A stretch of DNA of 35,038 nucleotides, taken from NCBI GenBank assembly GCA_020247005.1, contig JADCJN010000276.1, forward strand, positions 1 through 35,038. Direction: 5' to 3'. This DNA is from Silvanigrellales bacterium. GTDB lineage: Bacteria > Bdellovibrionota_B > Oligoflexia > Silvanigrellales > Silvanigrellaceae. Shown piece by piece: positions 1 to 7,614 of the stretch (positions within the stretch are counted from its first letter, which is position 1; every line of letters begins with the position of its first letter). A model generated the notes under the pieces. It ran no database searches, was not told the DNA's origin, and saw only the letters and a list, made by a program, of their open reading frames with translations. The position numbers and the translations under genes are program-made.

Positions 1-365
1 AAACATGCGTGACCTGCCTAGGAGAGGAAGTAACGCTAAAGCCTCTCAAGAAGCCCTTCAGAACCCGGAATTCCGCCTAATGAACAAGCACCCGCCCTAT
101 GTGAGGGCGGGGCATCCCCCCTCGCGCCAACGCCCCCGAGGGGGCTGGCGCAATGCAGAAACCTTGAGAACGTCGAGAACTTGCCGAAACCCGAACGAGA
201 CGTTTTCGCTGCAAGCCTCACGGGACAAAATCGCCGCAAGACCACAGCAAAGCTTGAGCGGCTTTGAAATTGCGTCGACCTTATTGAGGGTTAGCTTCGC
301 AGTGAGCGAGTCTAGCCACCGAAAGTGTTACCGAGGGGAGCAAGCAGCCGGAACTAGGAGAGGAT
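1..365. other. Stretch without a recognisable gene, upstream of transposase debris
   Basis: I see no convincing gene here. Open frames exist on both strands but are arginine-, proline- and serine-rich and resemble no family I know. The only structure is a pair of GC-rich hairpins at 91-111 and 124-151, listed separately. The stretch leads into the transposase fragment, so it may be flank or end sequence of a decayed insertion element; I cannot place an element boundary. Confidence 0.4.
91..151. repeat. Two adjacent GC-rich hairpins
   Basis: The first hairpin pairs 91-98 with 104-111 (8 perfect base pairs, 5-nt loop). The second pairs 124-129 with 146-151 and, inside it, 132-137 with 140-145. 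Neither is followed by a clear T-run on either strand, so a classical terminator is not well supported. They could be an intergenic palindromic repeat or part of a mobile element end. Confidence 0.4.
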
Positions 366-797
366 TTGCGGAGGGACCCTCGATGCGAGATGGCTTTGTT
401 ACCACACTCAACCATTTGCGACCCGGGGGTCCCCGTGAAGCCCGACATCGAAGGCAAGAGAGCTTACCTTACACTGGTCGTGCCTGACTATCGCAAGGCC
501 TCCTCGAAGGCTGAGAAATCGATGATCCTAGACCAGGTCGTCCGCCAGCTTGATATTGAGCGCAAGTCTGCCATTCGACTGCTCGCGCATGAGGATCCCG
601 CAAATCTCCAGAAGGGTAGAAAGAAGGTCGGGAGGGCGCGTTATTCGCCTGGCACCAAGGCTTGGCTCGTCAAGCTGTGGCATCAAATGACTCGCATGAA
701 CTCGAAGAAGATGCGCGAGGCGCTTACCGCGTGGTTGCCGCATTACGTCGAGGAAGAAATCCCACTGTTCCTGAAAGCCGAACTCCTCAGGATCTCA
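366..797 (+). pseudogene. N-terminal fragment of an integrase-type (IS481/ISNCY-like) transposase
   Basis: The frame from 366 resembles the N-terminal DNA-binding region of integrase-type transposases. It has a segment with YRKASSKAEKSMILDQ followed by RKSAIRLL, which in the family is the 'ask whether the host cell can be joined' helix-turn-helix block. A basic linker and an SKKMREALTAWLPHYVEE-like block follow, then the LLRIS motif that precedes the catalytic core. The family is usually about 400 residues with a DDE rve domain; here about 130-140 residues remain and the catalytic core is absent. Homology stops at about 797, inside the left arm of the palindrome at 791-870. The frame then runs through the palindrome to a stop at 849-851 without family resemblance. 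The true start is uncertain (ATG 366 or 390). Assignment is from remembered family motifs, not a search. Confidence 0.55.
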
Positions 798-870
798 CGA
801 GTCCCGAGTTCATGCCATCTCAGCGCGGATTACCGCACCGAGATGGCATGAACTCGGGACTCGTGAGATC
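791..870. repeat. 80-bp near-perfect palindrome at the junction of two transposase fragments
   Basis: Positions 791-821 and 840-870 are perfect reverse complements (31 bp). The 18-nt centre holds another 4-bp stem (825-828 with 833-836), so the whole 80 bp is symmetric about 830/831 with few mismatches. The left arm begins where resemblance to the first transposase ends, and the right arm ends where resemblance to the second begins. No target-site duplication is evident at the outer edges. It could be two abutted element ends or an inverted duplication made when the fragments were joined. Confidence 0.9.
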
Positions 871-1465
871 AAACTCGAAGACCACCTTGGCGCTCAAGAA
901 ACGCGGAAGGTCAAAGAAAGGTGAAGTCCGCCCGGTCCCCGAGCTGACGCGTTTGGAGCGCCAAAGAACGATGAGCCTTTCCGAGCAGATTGCCGACCTT
1001 CCTAAGCACTGCGATCACGGCTTCAAGACGAACGCCAAAGGAATCTCGACCGGCTGGATCGGCTACAAGCTGCGCATCGACACCGCCGAAGGTGCGGTTC
1101 CTGTTGCTTGCGTGTTGACCTCGGCTTCCGTCCACGACAGTGCTGTCGCACTGCCGCTCGAATCGATGACGACCGCGCGTATCGAGAGTCTTTACACCTT
1201 GATGGACGCCGCTTACGATGAGACCATCATTCGCGAAAATACCGAGGCACGAGGCAAGGTCGCCGTCATCGATTCGAATCCACGTCGAGGCGAGAAGGTA
1301 GAATTCGACCTGCCTAAACGCCGCCGTTTCAGAGGACGAACGGAAGCGGAGCGAATCAACTCCAACCAAAAGGACGACTTTGGCGGGCGTTAAGTCCGCG
1401 TTCGTGGCGCAGAAAAAGTCATGAACCACCTTCGCGTCGCTGCGGTGGCATGTTTCCCTTTATGA
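871..1465 (+). pseudogene. C-terminal fragment of a DDE transposase (IS5/IS1182-like), interrupted by a stop
   Basis: This is the catalytic part of a DDE (Transposase_11-type) transposase. It starts with the basic KKRGRSKKGE linker and TRLERQ. It continues with WIGYKLRIDTAEG, the LTSASVHDS block, LMDAAYD and NPRRGEK, and ends with the ERINSNQKDDFGGR region, which corresponds to the family's terminal R-E-K signature. A TAA at 1391-1393 interrupts the frame directly before VRVRGAEKVMNHL. That motif is the normal continuation of the family, and it stays in frame until a stop at 1463-1465. The N-terminal part is missing and the fragment abuts the palindrome. It is not the missing half of the upstream fragment, which belongs to a different transposase family. 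Probably inactive. Confidence 0.75.
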
Positions 1466-1506
1466 AGCGGGCCTGTCCTTTCTCATTGTCTTTTCGGGGG
1501 GTCTTG

Positions 1507-1539
1507 AAGGAGGGCTTGTTCTTATGAGAAACCCTCCTT
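1507..1539 (+). promoter_or_regulatory. Hairpin enclosing the ribosome binding site and start codon of the cystathionine synthase/lyase gene
   Basis: Positions 1507-1514 contain a strong purine-rich Shine-Dalgarno sequence (AAGGAGGG), and 1532-1539 is its exact reverse complement (CCCTCCTT). The 17-nt loop (1515-1531) holds the ATG at 1524. If folded in mRNA, the stem would hide the ribosome binding site and present the start codon in the loop. A regulatory function is inferred from this geometry only. Confidence 0.5.
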
Positions 1540-2756
1540 ATTGGAAGATCATTGCCCGTTTTTTGAAACGCACCGCCAAAAAAAAGCGAAAACACGACAT
1601 GAACGATTCCCAGAAGCCTCGATTCGATACCCTTTGCGTGCATGCCGGCGTCGAACCGGAACCCGTGACGGGCGCCATCATGACGCCCATCTTTCAGACG
1701 TCCACTTACGTTCAACAGGGCCCTGGAGAACACAAGGGGTACGACTATTCGCGCGGTGGCAACCCCACGCGAACTGCACTTGAGGCTTCGCTCGCTGCCC
1801 TGGAAGGAGCGTCCCACGCCATTTCGTTCGCCTCGGGGCTTGCGGCTGTGCAGGCTGTTGTGCAAACGCTCGAGCCCGGAGCGCACGTCATTGTTTGCGA
1901 CGATGTTTATGGTGGAACGGGGCGTCTGTTTCGTCGGCTTTATGCGAAGTACGGGTTGTCGTTCGAATTCGTTGACATGCGTGACCCTGCAAACGTGGCC
2001 CGAGCCTTGCGCAAAGAAACGCGGCTTGTGTGGGTCGAGACGCCAACCAATCCTCTGTTGCACATCGTCGACATCGCCGCCGTGTGTGACATCGCCAGGA
2101 AGGCCGGCGCACTTTCCGTTGTCGACAACACTTTTGCTTCGCCCATTTTTCAGTCTCCTTTGAGTCTGGGTGCCGACGTGGTGATGCACAGCTCCACCAA
2201 ATATCTAGGGGGCCATTCCGACCTCATTGGTGGCGTGTTGATGACGAGCAATGCGAACCTCGCCGAACAGCTTCGGTTCGTGCAATTCGCGGGAGGAGCT
2301 GTGAACGCGCCTCATGAGTGTTTCCTTCTTTTGCGAAGCGTCAAAACGCTGGCCCTCCGAATGCGCAAGCACCATGAAAATGCGCTGAAAGTTGCCGAGG
2401 CTTTGGTGGGCATGAAGCGCGTTAAGGAGGTCTTGTTCCCTGGACTTGCGACGCACCCGCAGCACGACGTCGCTCGCCGCCAAATGTCGGGCTATGCCGG
2501 CATGGTGAGCATGCGTCTCGACGGCTCCTTCGACGACGTGAAGACGTTCTTTTCCCGCCTGAGGGTGTTTGCTCTCGCAGAAAGTCTGGGTGGGGTTGAG
2601 TCTCTTGTGAACCACCCAGAAACCATGACCCATGCCAGTGTGCCTCCCGATCACCGCGTGAAAATTGGCATTACGCATGATCTCATTCGTTTTTCGGTGG
2701 GCATCGAAGACTCAGACGACCTTGTGGAAGACATTCGGCGCGCAGTGAATTTTTAA
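1524..2756 (+). CDS. Cystathionine gamma-synthase/gamma-lyase family PLP enzyme
   Basis: This is a PLP-dependent trans-sulfuration enzyme acting in cytosolic cysteine/methionine interconversion. Visible family motifs are YDYSRGGNPTR, FASGLAAVQAV, VETPTNPLL, VVDNTFASP and SSTKYLGGHSD. The lysine in the last one (K226 from this start) is the expected PLP Schiff-base residue. The LGGVESLVNHPETMTHAS region forms the substrate site near the C-terminus. From the internal ATG at 1599 the protein would be 385 aa, the normal family length. The start at 1524 adds 25 basic residues that the family lacks. I chose 1524 because it has an ideal Shine-Dalgarno sequence (1507-1514) and the ATG at 1599 has none. 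Motifs do not separate synthase (MetB) from lyase, so no gene symbol is given. The gene follows transposon debris that ends 58 nt upstream, and is followed by a non-coding stretch. Confidence 0.9.
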   Translation: MRNPPYWKIIARFLKRTAKKKRKHDMNDSQKPRFDTLCVHAGVEPEPVTGAIMTPIFQTSTYVQQGPGEHKGYDYSRGGNPTRTALEASLAALEGASHAISFASGLAAVQAVVQTLEPGAHVIVCDDVYGGTGRLFRRLYAKYGLSFEFVDMRDPANVARALRKETRLVWVETPTNPLLHIVDIAAVCDIARKAGALSVVDNTFASPIFQSPLSLGADVVMHSSTKYLGGHSDLIGGVLMTSNANLAEQLRFVQFAGGAVNAPHECFLLLRSVKTLALRMRKHHENALKVAEALVGMKRVKEVLFPGLATHPQHDVARRQMSGYAGMVSMRLDGSFDDVKTFFSRLRVFALAESLGGVESLVNHPETMTHASVPPDHRVKIGITHDLIRFSVGIEDSDDLVEDIRRAVNF

Positions 2757-2916
2757 AAAAATCTAATAAAAACAAGAGTTCTTGAGCATTTACTGATCGC
2801 CCCGTCGCCCGAGACTTTGTCTCAAATGCTTTGGCCCAGGGGCGTTTCATCCTCACGTTCCCTCATGGTTCTCCGAGATTTTGCCGATGCCTCAATCAAC
2901 ACCGGGGGGCGGAGTC

Positions 2917-3114
2917 ATGCCAAACGCGCGCGACGAAAAGAAGACAGAGAAAAAAGAGAAGGTGGGCGGTTACAAAATCCGCACCACGAACGACCTCCTT
3001 CTCATTTCCATGGTGCTCGACGAAGATCCTGTTCTGAGAGATCGTGTTGTCACGTTTTTGGAACATCAGCTCGGAAAACGAGCCCTCATTAAGGTGAACG
3101 ACGACCGAGAGTGA
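2917..3114 (+). CDS. Small charged hypothetical protein (65 aa)
   Basis: I do not recognise this family. The protein begins with a lysine/glutamate-rich tail (about residues 1-18). A compact segment follows with the pattern GGYKIRTTNDLLLISMVLDE and then a likely amphipathic helix around LRDRVVTFLEHQLGKRAL. No signal peptide or membrane segment is visible, so it is probably cytosolic. The start is the ATG at 2917, preceded by a GGGGCGGAG Shine-Dalgarno sequence; a TTG at 2881 and an ATG at 2887 are in-frame alternatives without a better site. It lies 78 nt before the preferred start of the barrel-like protein downstream and may share its transcript. Gene reality is supported by the ribosome binding site and ordered sequence, not by homology. 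Confidence 0.55.
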   Translation: MPNARDEKKTEKKEKVGGYKIRTTNDLLLISMVLDEDPVLRDRVVTFLEHQLGKRALIKVNDDRE

Positions 3115-3192
3115 ACTTGCGCTCTTGGGAAGGGAATGCGAGAACGCGTGCGTGAATGCTCGGATGTCCGAGCTCCCGCCCGAGGACTTTCT

Positions 3193-4017
3193 GTGCAAGC
3201 ACTCCTTCGTTGCCAAACCCATTTTGTCGCTTTCTGCTGTTTTCTTTTCTCGCCGGCGCATGCGTCGGTCACCTGGGAAGAACAAGCGGAGCGACTGCAA
3301 AACGTCAGCGCCACGCTTCTCGACGGCGTTCCTTTCGGTGAACCCGTGCAGCGTTCCGTTTCGGTTGAGGCACGGGCGGGTGTTTCGTTTCTTCCTAAAG
3401 TGAATGCGCGCGTAGGTGCGAAAAAAGAAGAAGTGCCCGCGTCGCCTGTCCACGCCGTGCCCACCCTGCAAGGAAACATTCGTTTGCAAGGAGTGCTGCC
3501 AGGCGCTGCCTCGTCAGGTGTTCAGGTGTGGGCGGGTTACCTTCCTGCGGGGGCTGAAAAGGTGTTGGGCCTCGACGCGAGCCTCACGCAGTGGGCCGCA
3601 GGCGCGGCGCTCCAACAAGGGTGGCAGGTGGGCAGCATGCAAATGTACGTTGTGACGGGTGCGCAATATTCGGACGCACGCATTCAGGGAGCCATTACGG
3701 AAAAAAACGCGAAAGACTCATTTCGAGCGCAAACCACGCTCGCCTCTGGCGGGACAGGGCTCGTGCACGCAGCGTCTGGGTTTTGGTCCAACGTCCTTGT
3801 GGGCGGAAAGAAAACGACGAGCGTGTTCGAGATTCCCTCAGACTCGACGAAGTTTTCTCTGAGCGATTCTCTTGCCGATTCGTCTTTGCCGCTGTTTGCT
3901 CAGGCGGGAACGGGCTGGCTGCATGCCAGTGGACTCCAGCTGGGAGTGGCGGCACTGTGGGTTCCCAAGCGCTTGGTGATGCCTCGGTTGCTTGCTTCCT
4001 ACCAGTACGCATTTTGA
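3193..4017 (+). CDS. Putative outer membrane beta-barrel protein
   Basis: The product looks exported to the outer membrane. From the GTG at 3193 there is a typical signal peptide: a short basic start, a hydrophobic core, then SPAHA before the mature serine. The mature part is rich in alternating polar/hydrophobic stretches, glycine and aromatic residues, and ends YQYAF; a terminal phenylalanine is the usual BAM recognition mark. I cannot assign a family. GAGGA upstream of 3193 serves as ribosome binding site. An ATG at 3136 is in frame, but its purine stretch touches the codon and it would add 19 residues ahead of the signal peptide. The diheme cytochrome lipoprotein begins 33 nt downstream and is probably co-transcribed. 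The barrel prediction rests on composition and the C-terminus, so porin, adhesin or assembly roles remain open. Confidence 0.65.
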   Translation: MQALLRCQTHFVAFCCFLFSPAHASVTWEEQAERLQNVSATLLDGVPFGEPVQRSVSVEARAGVSFLPKVNARVGAKKEEVPASPVHAVPTLQGNIRLQGVLPGAASSGVQVWAGYLPAGAEKVLGLDASLTQWAAGAALQQGWQVGSMQMYVVTGAQYSDARIQGAITEKNAKDSFRAQTTLASGGTGLVHAASGFWSNVLVGGKKTTSVFEIPSDSTKFSLSDSLADSSLPLFAQAGTGWLHASGLQLGVAALWVPKRLVMPRLLASYQYAF

Positions 4018-4050
4018 TTTTGCGCGCGTTTCAAGCGAGGAGCCGCTCCC

Positions 4051-4740
4051 ATGCCCCTGTCTCTTTCTGAAGCCTTTCGTTTTCCACTGGCGTTTCTCTG
4101 TGCTTTCTTTTGCGCATCCGCGTTCTTTGGTTGCGAAGCGTATGACCTCGGCGACGAAGAGGCAGCGCCCATTGCCGTCAATGCGTCTTCTCCAACGTGG
4201 AACAATGGCATCCGCGAGGTTGTTGAAAAGCGCTGCGACAATTGTCATGCAAAAGGAGAACGTCCCTTTGCTCCGTCCAATGTGGCTTCGTTTAAAAGCG
4301 GATTTTCCGAAAGCGAGGCCACCTTTCAGGCGACCTGGGCTGCGGCAAGCCTTGCGCGCGTGAAAAACACATCCAATCCGATGCCGCCAAGCTATGCCGA
4401 CCCTCTGTTCGAAGAAGAAAAGGCGGCACTCGTCTCCTACTTGGAGGCCGTGGTTGCCAAGAGCAATCCCTTCGCCACATGCGAAAAGACGACCACAGCG
4501 TTGACCTTCGCTTCGGACATCAAGACAATCACCGACGCGAATTGCAAAGGTTGCCATCCTGGCGTGAACGCCACACCTCTGCTCACCGCGGCAGACTTCA
4601 AAGCCAAAAGAAGCGCCGTATTCGAGTACCTCTCGGGGAAACGTTCACAGCCGATGCCTCCTGGAGACGACGCATTCGCGTCGAGTGCCGATGGAAAAGC
4701 GCTTGTCGAGTGGATTTGCGCCTCATCTGAGGTGAAGTGA
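4051..4740 (+). CDS. Diheme cytochrome c-like lipoprotein
   Basis: Two c-type heme attachment motifs are visible, CDNCH (about 62-66) and CKGCH (about 165-169). Each is followed by a conserved MPP segment (M111 in NPMPP and M202 in QPMPP) that could give the sixth iron ligand. This gives two tandem cytochrome c-like domains in 229 aa. The N-terminus has a hydrophobic export segment ending FFGC at Cys28, a plausible but non-canonical lipobox, so the protein is probably periplasmic and lipid-anchored. It is likely an electron carrier; partner and direction are not evident. Ribosome binding site GCGAGGAG precedes the ATG at normal spacing. It sits between a barrel-like outer membrane protein and a ureohydrolase, with short gaps on both sides. 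Confidence 0.85.
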   Translation: MPLSLSEAFRFPLAFLCAFFCASAFFGCEAYDLGDEEAAPIAVNASSPTWNNGIREVVEKRCDNCHAKGERPFAPSNVASFKSGFSESEATFQATWAAASLARVKNTSNPMPPSYADPLFEEEKAALVSYLEAVVAKSNPFATCEKTTTALTFASDIKTITDANCKGCHPGVNATPLLTAADFKAKRSAVFEYLSGKRSQPMPPGDDAFASSADGKALVEWICASSEVK

Positions 4741-4762
4741 AGGCCGAGGGAGTGCCCAACGC

Positions 4763-5893
4763 ATGACGACGAACCGAACGGAAACCCGCCTTCCTTCAGA
4801 TGTCTGTTCCCGTGCGGGAACGCTGGGGGCGTCGGTTCGAACTCTCGAAGACGTCCTGCGTCGCCAGGGCGAAGGTGGGGTGTCCCCGCAGGCGAATCTT
4901 CCTCTTGCGGGCATGTATGTTTTGCTTGGAGTTCCCGACGACCGCGGCGTGGCAAACAACAAAGGGCATGCGGGGGCGGCGCAGGGACCCGCTGCGTTTC
5001 GTGATGCCTTTTATCGTCAGTACGATTCGCCACTGCGTGAGTTTTGCGAACGCACGCACCGGCCGTATGCCTCGCTGGAAGTGCGTCCCGACGCAAAAAC
5101 GGTTTGGGTCGGAGAGCGCGTGGTGGACGCGGGTGACATCCGCCTGGCCCCTTCTCTCGAGGAAACTCACGAGCGGATTGCAACGGAAGTCAAAACACTT
5201 CTTATTCTGGGTGCGAAGCGAGTTCACGTCATTGGCGGCGGGCATGACTTTTCGTACGGAAGTTACAAGGGGCATGCCGAAGCGACGACGGGACTGTTGC
5301 CCATCATCAACCTCGATGCCCATTTCGACCTGCGTGCCGCAGAGCCCGGGGCACTGAACAGTGGCACTCCTTTTTCGCGCATCCTCGAGGCTTTTCCTGA
5401 AAGGGTGTCGGGAGGGCGGGCTCTGCTTGAGTTGGGCATACAGCGGGAACGCAACCCCCATACTCTTTATGAATACGCCATGGAAAAACGCGTCCCAACC
5501 ATTGAGTATCTGTCGCTCATGCGGGTGTGGCGCCGTGTGCAAGATGGCTACGAAGCGTCGCCCCTCAACCACGTGCTCGACCACCTCGACGATTGTCGCA
5601 CCCTTGGTTGGAGCCGTGAGGCGGGCCGTCTCCACCTTTCTCTCGACCTCGATGTCTTCTCAAGCGACCTCGCGCCTGGCACAAGTGCTGCGACGCCCTT
5701 CGGGGCTACACTGGCCGACCTTGGCCCGGTCCTTTCGTTTTTGGGCCGCGTCGCGCACTGTGGTGTGGTGGACATCGCGGAGTTGTGCCCGCCGCGTGAT
5801 GTGTCGGGTCAAACCGCCCGTCTGGCAGCGGGGCTTGTCATGAAGCTCATCATTTTGCGCGAAGAATACGCATCCGATAAATTCGCTTCGTAA
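4763..5893 (+). CDS. Arginase/agmatinase/formimidoylglutamase family hydrolase
   Basis: The protein has the full binuclear manganese site of the ureohydrolase fold. GGGHD supplies H161, NLDAHFD supplies D185, H187 and D189, and SLDLDVF supplies D295 and D297. The family hydrolyses guanidino or formimidoyl groups of arginine, agmatine or formimidoylglutamate in the cytosol. GVPDDRGVANNKGH followed by GAAQGP near residue 55, and the APGTSAATPFG segment after the last metal site, remind me most of formimidoylglutamase (HutG, histidine degradation). No other hut gene is nearby, so the substrate is uncertain. Length (376 aa) is somewhat above the usual 300-340 because of an N-terminal extension of about 45 residues. 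The ATG at 4763 has a GAGGGAG ribosome binding site and lies 22 nt after the cytochrome gene. Confidence 0.8.
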   Translation: MTTNRTETRLPSDVCSRAGTLGASVRTLEDVLRRQGEGGVSPQANLPLAGMYVLLGVPDDRGVANNKGHAGAAQGPAAFRDAFYRQYDSPLREFCERTHRPYASLEVRPDAKTVWVGERVVDAGDIRLAPSLEETHERIATEVKTLLILGAKRVHVIGGGHDFSYGSYKGHAEATTGLLPIINLDAHFDLRAAEPGALNSGTPFSRILEAFPERVSGGRALLELGIQRERNPHTLYEYAMEKRVPTIEYLSLMRVWRRVQDGYEASPLNHVLDHLDDCRTLGWSREAGRLHLSLDLDVFSSDLAPGTSAATPFGATLADLGPVLSFLGRVAHCGVVDIAELCPPRDVSGQTARLAAGLVMKLIILREEYASDKFAS

Positions 5894-5898
5894 GGTCT

Positions 5899-5925
5899 GC
5901 CCGGCTTGTCTGCCTGGCGATTTTT
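5899..5925 (+). terminator. Possible rho-independent terminator before nuoA
   Basis: Positions 5899-5905 can pair with 5912-5918 over 7 bp with one mismatch, and a run of five T follows at 5921-5925. It lies just after the stop of the ureohydrolase and would separate that gene from the nuo series. The stem is short and imperfect. Confidence 0.35.
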
Positions 5926-5981
5926 AGGTTAAGGCCCTTGGTGCTTCCGGCATGCCAAACGCTGTCGCATGGAGAAACTTG

Positions 5982-6347
5982 ATGAGTTCCGTGCTGAGTC
6001 CGTATTTCCCTATACTCTTCACTGGCGTCGCGGCGTTGCTTATAGCAGGCGGAGCCACTGCGGCGTCGTTCTTGTTAGGGCCGAAAAAGCCAAACGAGGC
6101 AAAACTCGACGTCTACGAATGTGGCGTGCCGGTTGTCGGCTCTGCGCGGCAGCGCTTGTCTGTGAAATTTTATCTCACGGCCATTCTCTTCATCCTCTTT
6201 GATATTGAAACGGTCTTCCTCTACCTCTGGGCCTCCGCATTCGACATGCTGGGGTGGTTTGGTGTTGTCGAGGTCGCCATTTTCGTCACGACGCTTGCGG
6301 CAGGGTATGTTTACATCCTCAAGCGCGGAGCGCTGGACTGGGACTGA
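5982..6347 (+). CDS. nuoA: NADH-quinone oxidoreductase subunit A
   Basis: NuoA is a small membrane subunit at the junction of the two arms of complex I, close to the quinone site. Here it has three predicted membrane helices. The conserved YECGVPVVGSARQRLSVKFYL loop is followed by the second helix carrying the FDIE acidic motif. At 121 aa it has the normal family length. I prefer the ATG at 5982, with GGAG 8 nt upstream; the ATG at 5952 would add ten residues without a good ribosome binding site. In most bacteria nuoB, C and D follow directly; here nuoH follows after 144 nt and the peripheral-arm genes are absent. Confidence 0.95.
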   Translation: MSSVLSPYFPILFTGVAALLIAGGATAASFLLGPKKPNEAKLDVYECGVPVVGSARQRLSVKFYLTAILFILFDIETVFLYLWASAFDMLGWFGVVEVAIFVTTLAAGYVYILKRGALDWD

Positions 6348-6491
6348 AGCCTTCCGCCCTGAAAAAGCGCCGAAGAGGTCTGTCCGCCAGGACTTCTCCT
6401 TGAACACTTCCCTTGGGCACTGCCTTTGAGCGCCAGAGATTGAATTTCGACTTGTCTCTAGATTTCGGAAAACACGACGCGAGGCTCTTCC

Positions 6492-7601
6492 ATGGATAAT
6501 CCGGTTGTCTTCGAACTCGTCGCCACCGTGCTGAAGGTGGTTCTGGCGCTCGTCGTGGCGTTGCAGGTGGCGCCTCTCATGGTTTGGGTGGAGCGCAGGC
6601 AAGCGGCTCTCATCCAGCGGCGCATTGGCCCCAACCGCGTGGGCCTCTTTGGGTTTCGCCTGTTTGGTTTCGGTCAGCCTCTGGCCGACACGATTAAGCT
6701 GCTGTTCAAGGAAGACTTCATTCCCAAGCACGCAAACAAGGTGTTCTATGTCATTGCGCCCATCGTGCCGGCGCTCATGGGCCTTCTTGCCATCACAGGC
6801 ATCCCCTTTGGCAAGTACGTGGAGGTCATGGGCTACAGGGTGAATCTTCAACCTGTGGACCTCAATGCCGGCTTCCTTTACCTTTTCGCGGTGTCGGCCC
6901 TGGGTGTGTATGGAGTCGCTCTGGCGGGGTGGAGCTCCAACAACAAATACGCCTTGCTGGGTGGCCTGCGCGCTTCCGCGCAAATGATCTCGTATGAAAT
7001 CGCCATGGGCCTTTCGCTGCTGCCCATCGTGTTCATCTTTGGCACCCTGAATCTGCAGAACATCATTGGTGCGCAGAGCGGGCACCTCTTGTTTGGTTTC
7101 CTTCCCGCCTGGGGCATTTTTTACGCTCCGGTGAGCTTTGTTATTTTCGTCATTACGATGTTCGCGGAAACGAACCGGCTCCCCTTCGACCTTGCGGAGG
7201 GAGAAGCGGAACTCGTCGCAGGCTTTCTCACCGAATACGGTTCGATGCGTTGGTCGCTGTTTTTCTTGGGCGAGTACGCCATGATGTTTACGCTTTCGGC
7301 GCTCACAGTGTGCTTGTTCCTGGGAGGGTATGAAATTCCCTACCTGCCGCAGACGCGCATTGTGGAAATGCTCTCGGGCACCCTGGGCAACGAACTTGCT
7401 TTGTGGGCCACGTTCCTCATTGGCTTTGGTGTTCTTATCTTCAAGGTGTGCATCTTCATGTTCATCTTCGTGCAGGCGCGTTTCACGCTTCCTCGTTTCC
7501 GCTACGACCAGCTCATGCGCGTGGGTTGGGTTTACATGCTCCCGCTCGCGCTCGTGAACGTCGTCGTGTCGGCCGTGTGGGCCGCGCTTTCCAAGTTCTG
7601 A
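6492..7601 (+). CDS. nuoH: NADH-quinone oxidoreductase subunit H
   Basis: NuoH is the membrane subunit that helps form the quinone-binding chamber of complex I and links it to the proton-pumping arm. Signature segments are WVERRQAALIQRRIGPNRVG near the N-terminus, which faces the quinone site, and FAETNRLPFDLAEGEAELV near residue 225, the conserved acidic loop. It has about eight to nine membrane helices in 369 aa. The middle is extended relative to E. coli NuoH (about 325 aa), with an insert around residues 100-130. The ATG at 6492 is preceded by GCGAGG. nuoI, the usual next gene, is missing and nuoJ begins 13 nt after the stop. Confidence 0.96.
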   Translation: MDNPVVFELVATVLKVVLALVVALQVAPLMVWVERRQAALIQRRIGPNRVGLFGFRLFGFGQPLADTIKLLFKEDFIPKHANKVFYVIAPIVPALMGLLAITGIPFGKYVEVMGYRVNLQPVDLNAGFLYLFAVSALGVYGVALAGWSSNNKYALLGGLRASAQMISYEIAMGLSLLPIVFIFGTLNLQNIIGAQSGHLLFGFLPAWGIFYAPVSFVIFVITMFAETNRLPFDLAEGEAELVAGFLTEYGSMRWSLFFLGEYAMMFTLSALTVCLFLGGYEIPYLPQTRIVEMLSGTLGNELALWATFLIGFGVLIFKVCIFMFIFVQARFTLPRFRYDQLMRVGWVYMLPLALVNVVVSAVWAALSKF

Positions 7602-7614
7602 AGAGGCTTCAAAC

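Noticed and set aside
36-245. Minus-strand open frame of 69 codons at the left end
   Set aside because: Low-complexity reading of GC-rich hairpins with no ribosome binding site or family resemblance.
2757-2800. A/T-rich stretch after the cystathionine synthase/lyase considered as a terminator
   Set aside because: There is an A-run and a small imperfect palindrome but no GC-rich stem followed by T residues.
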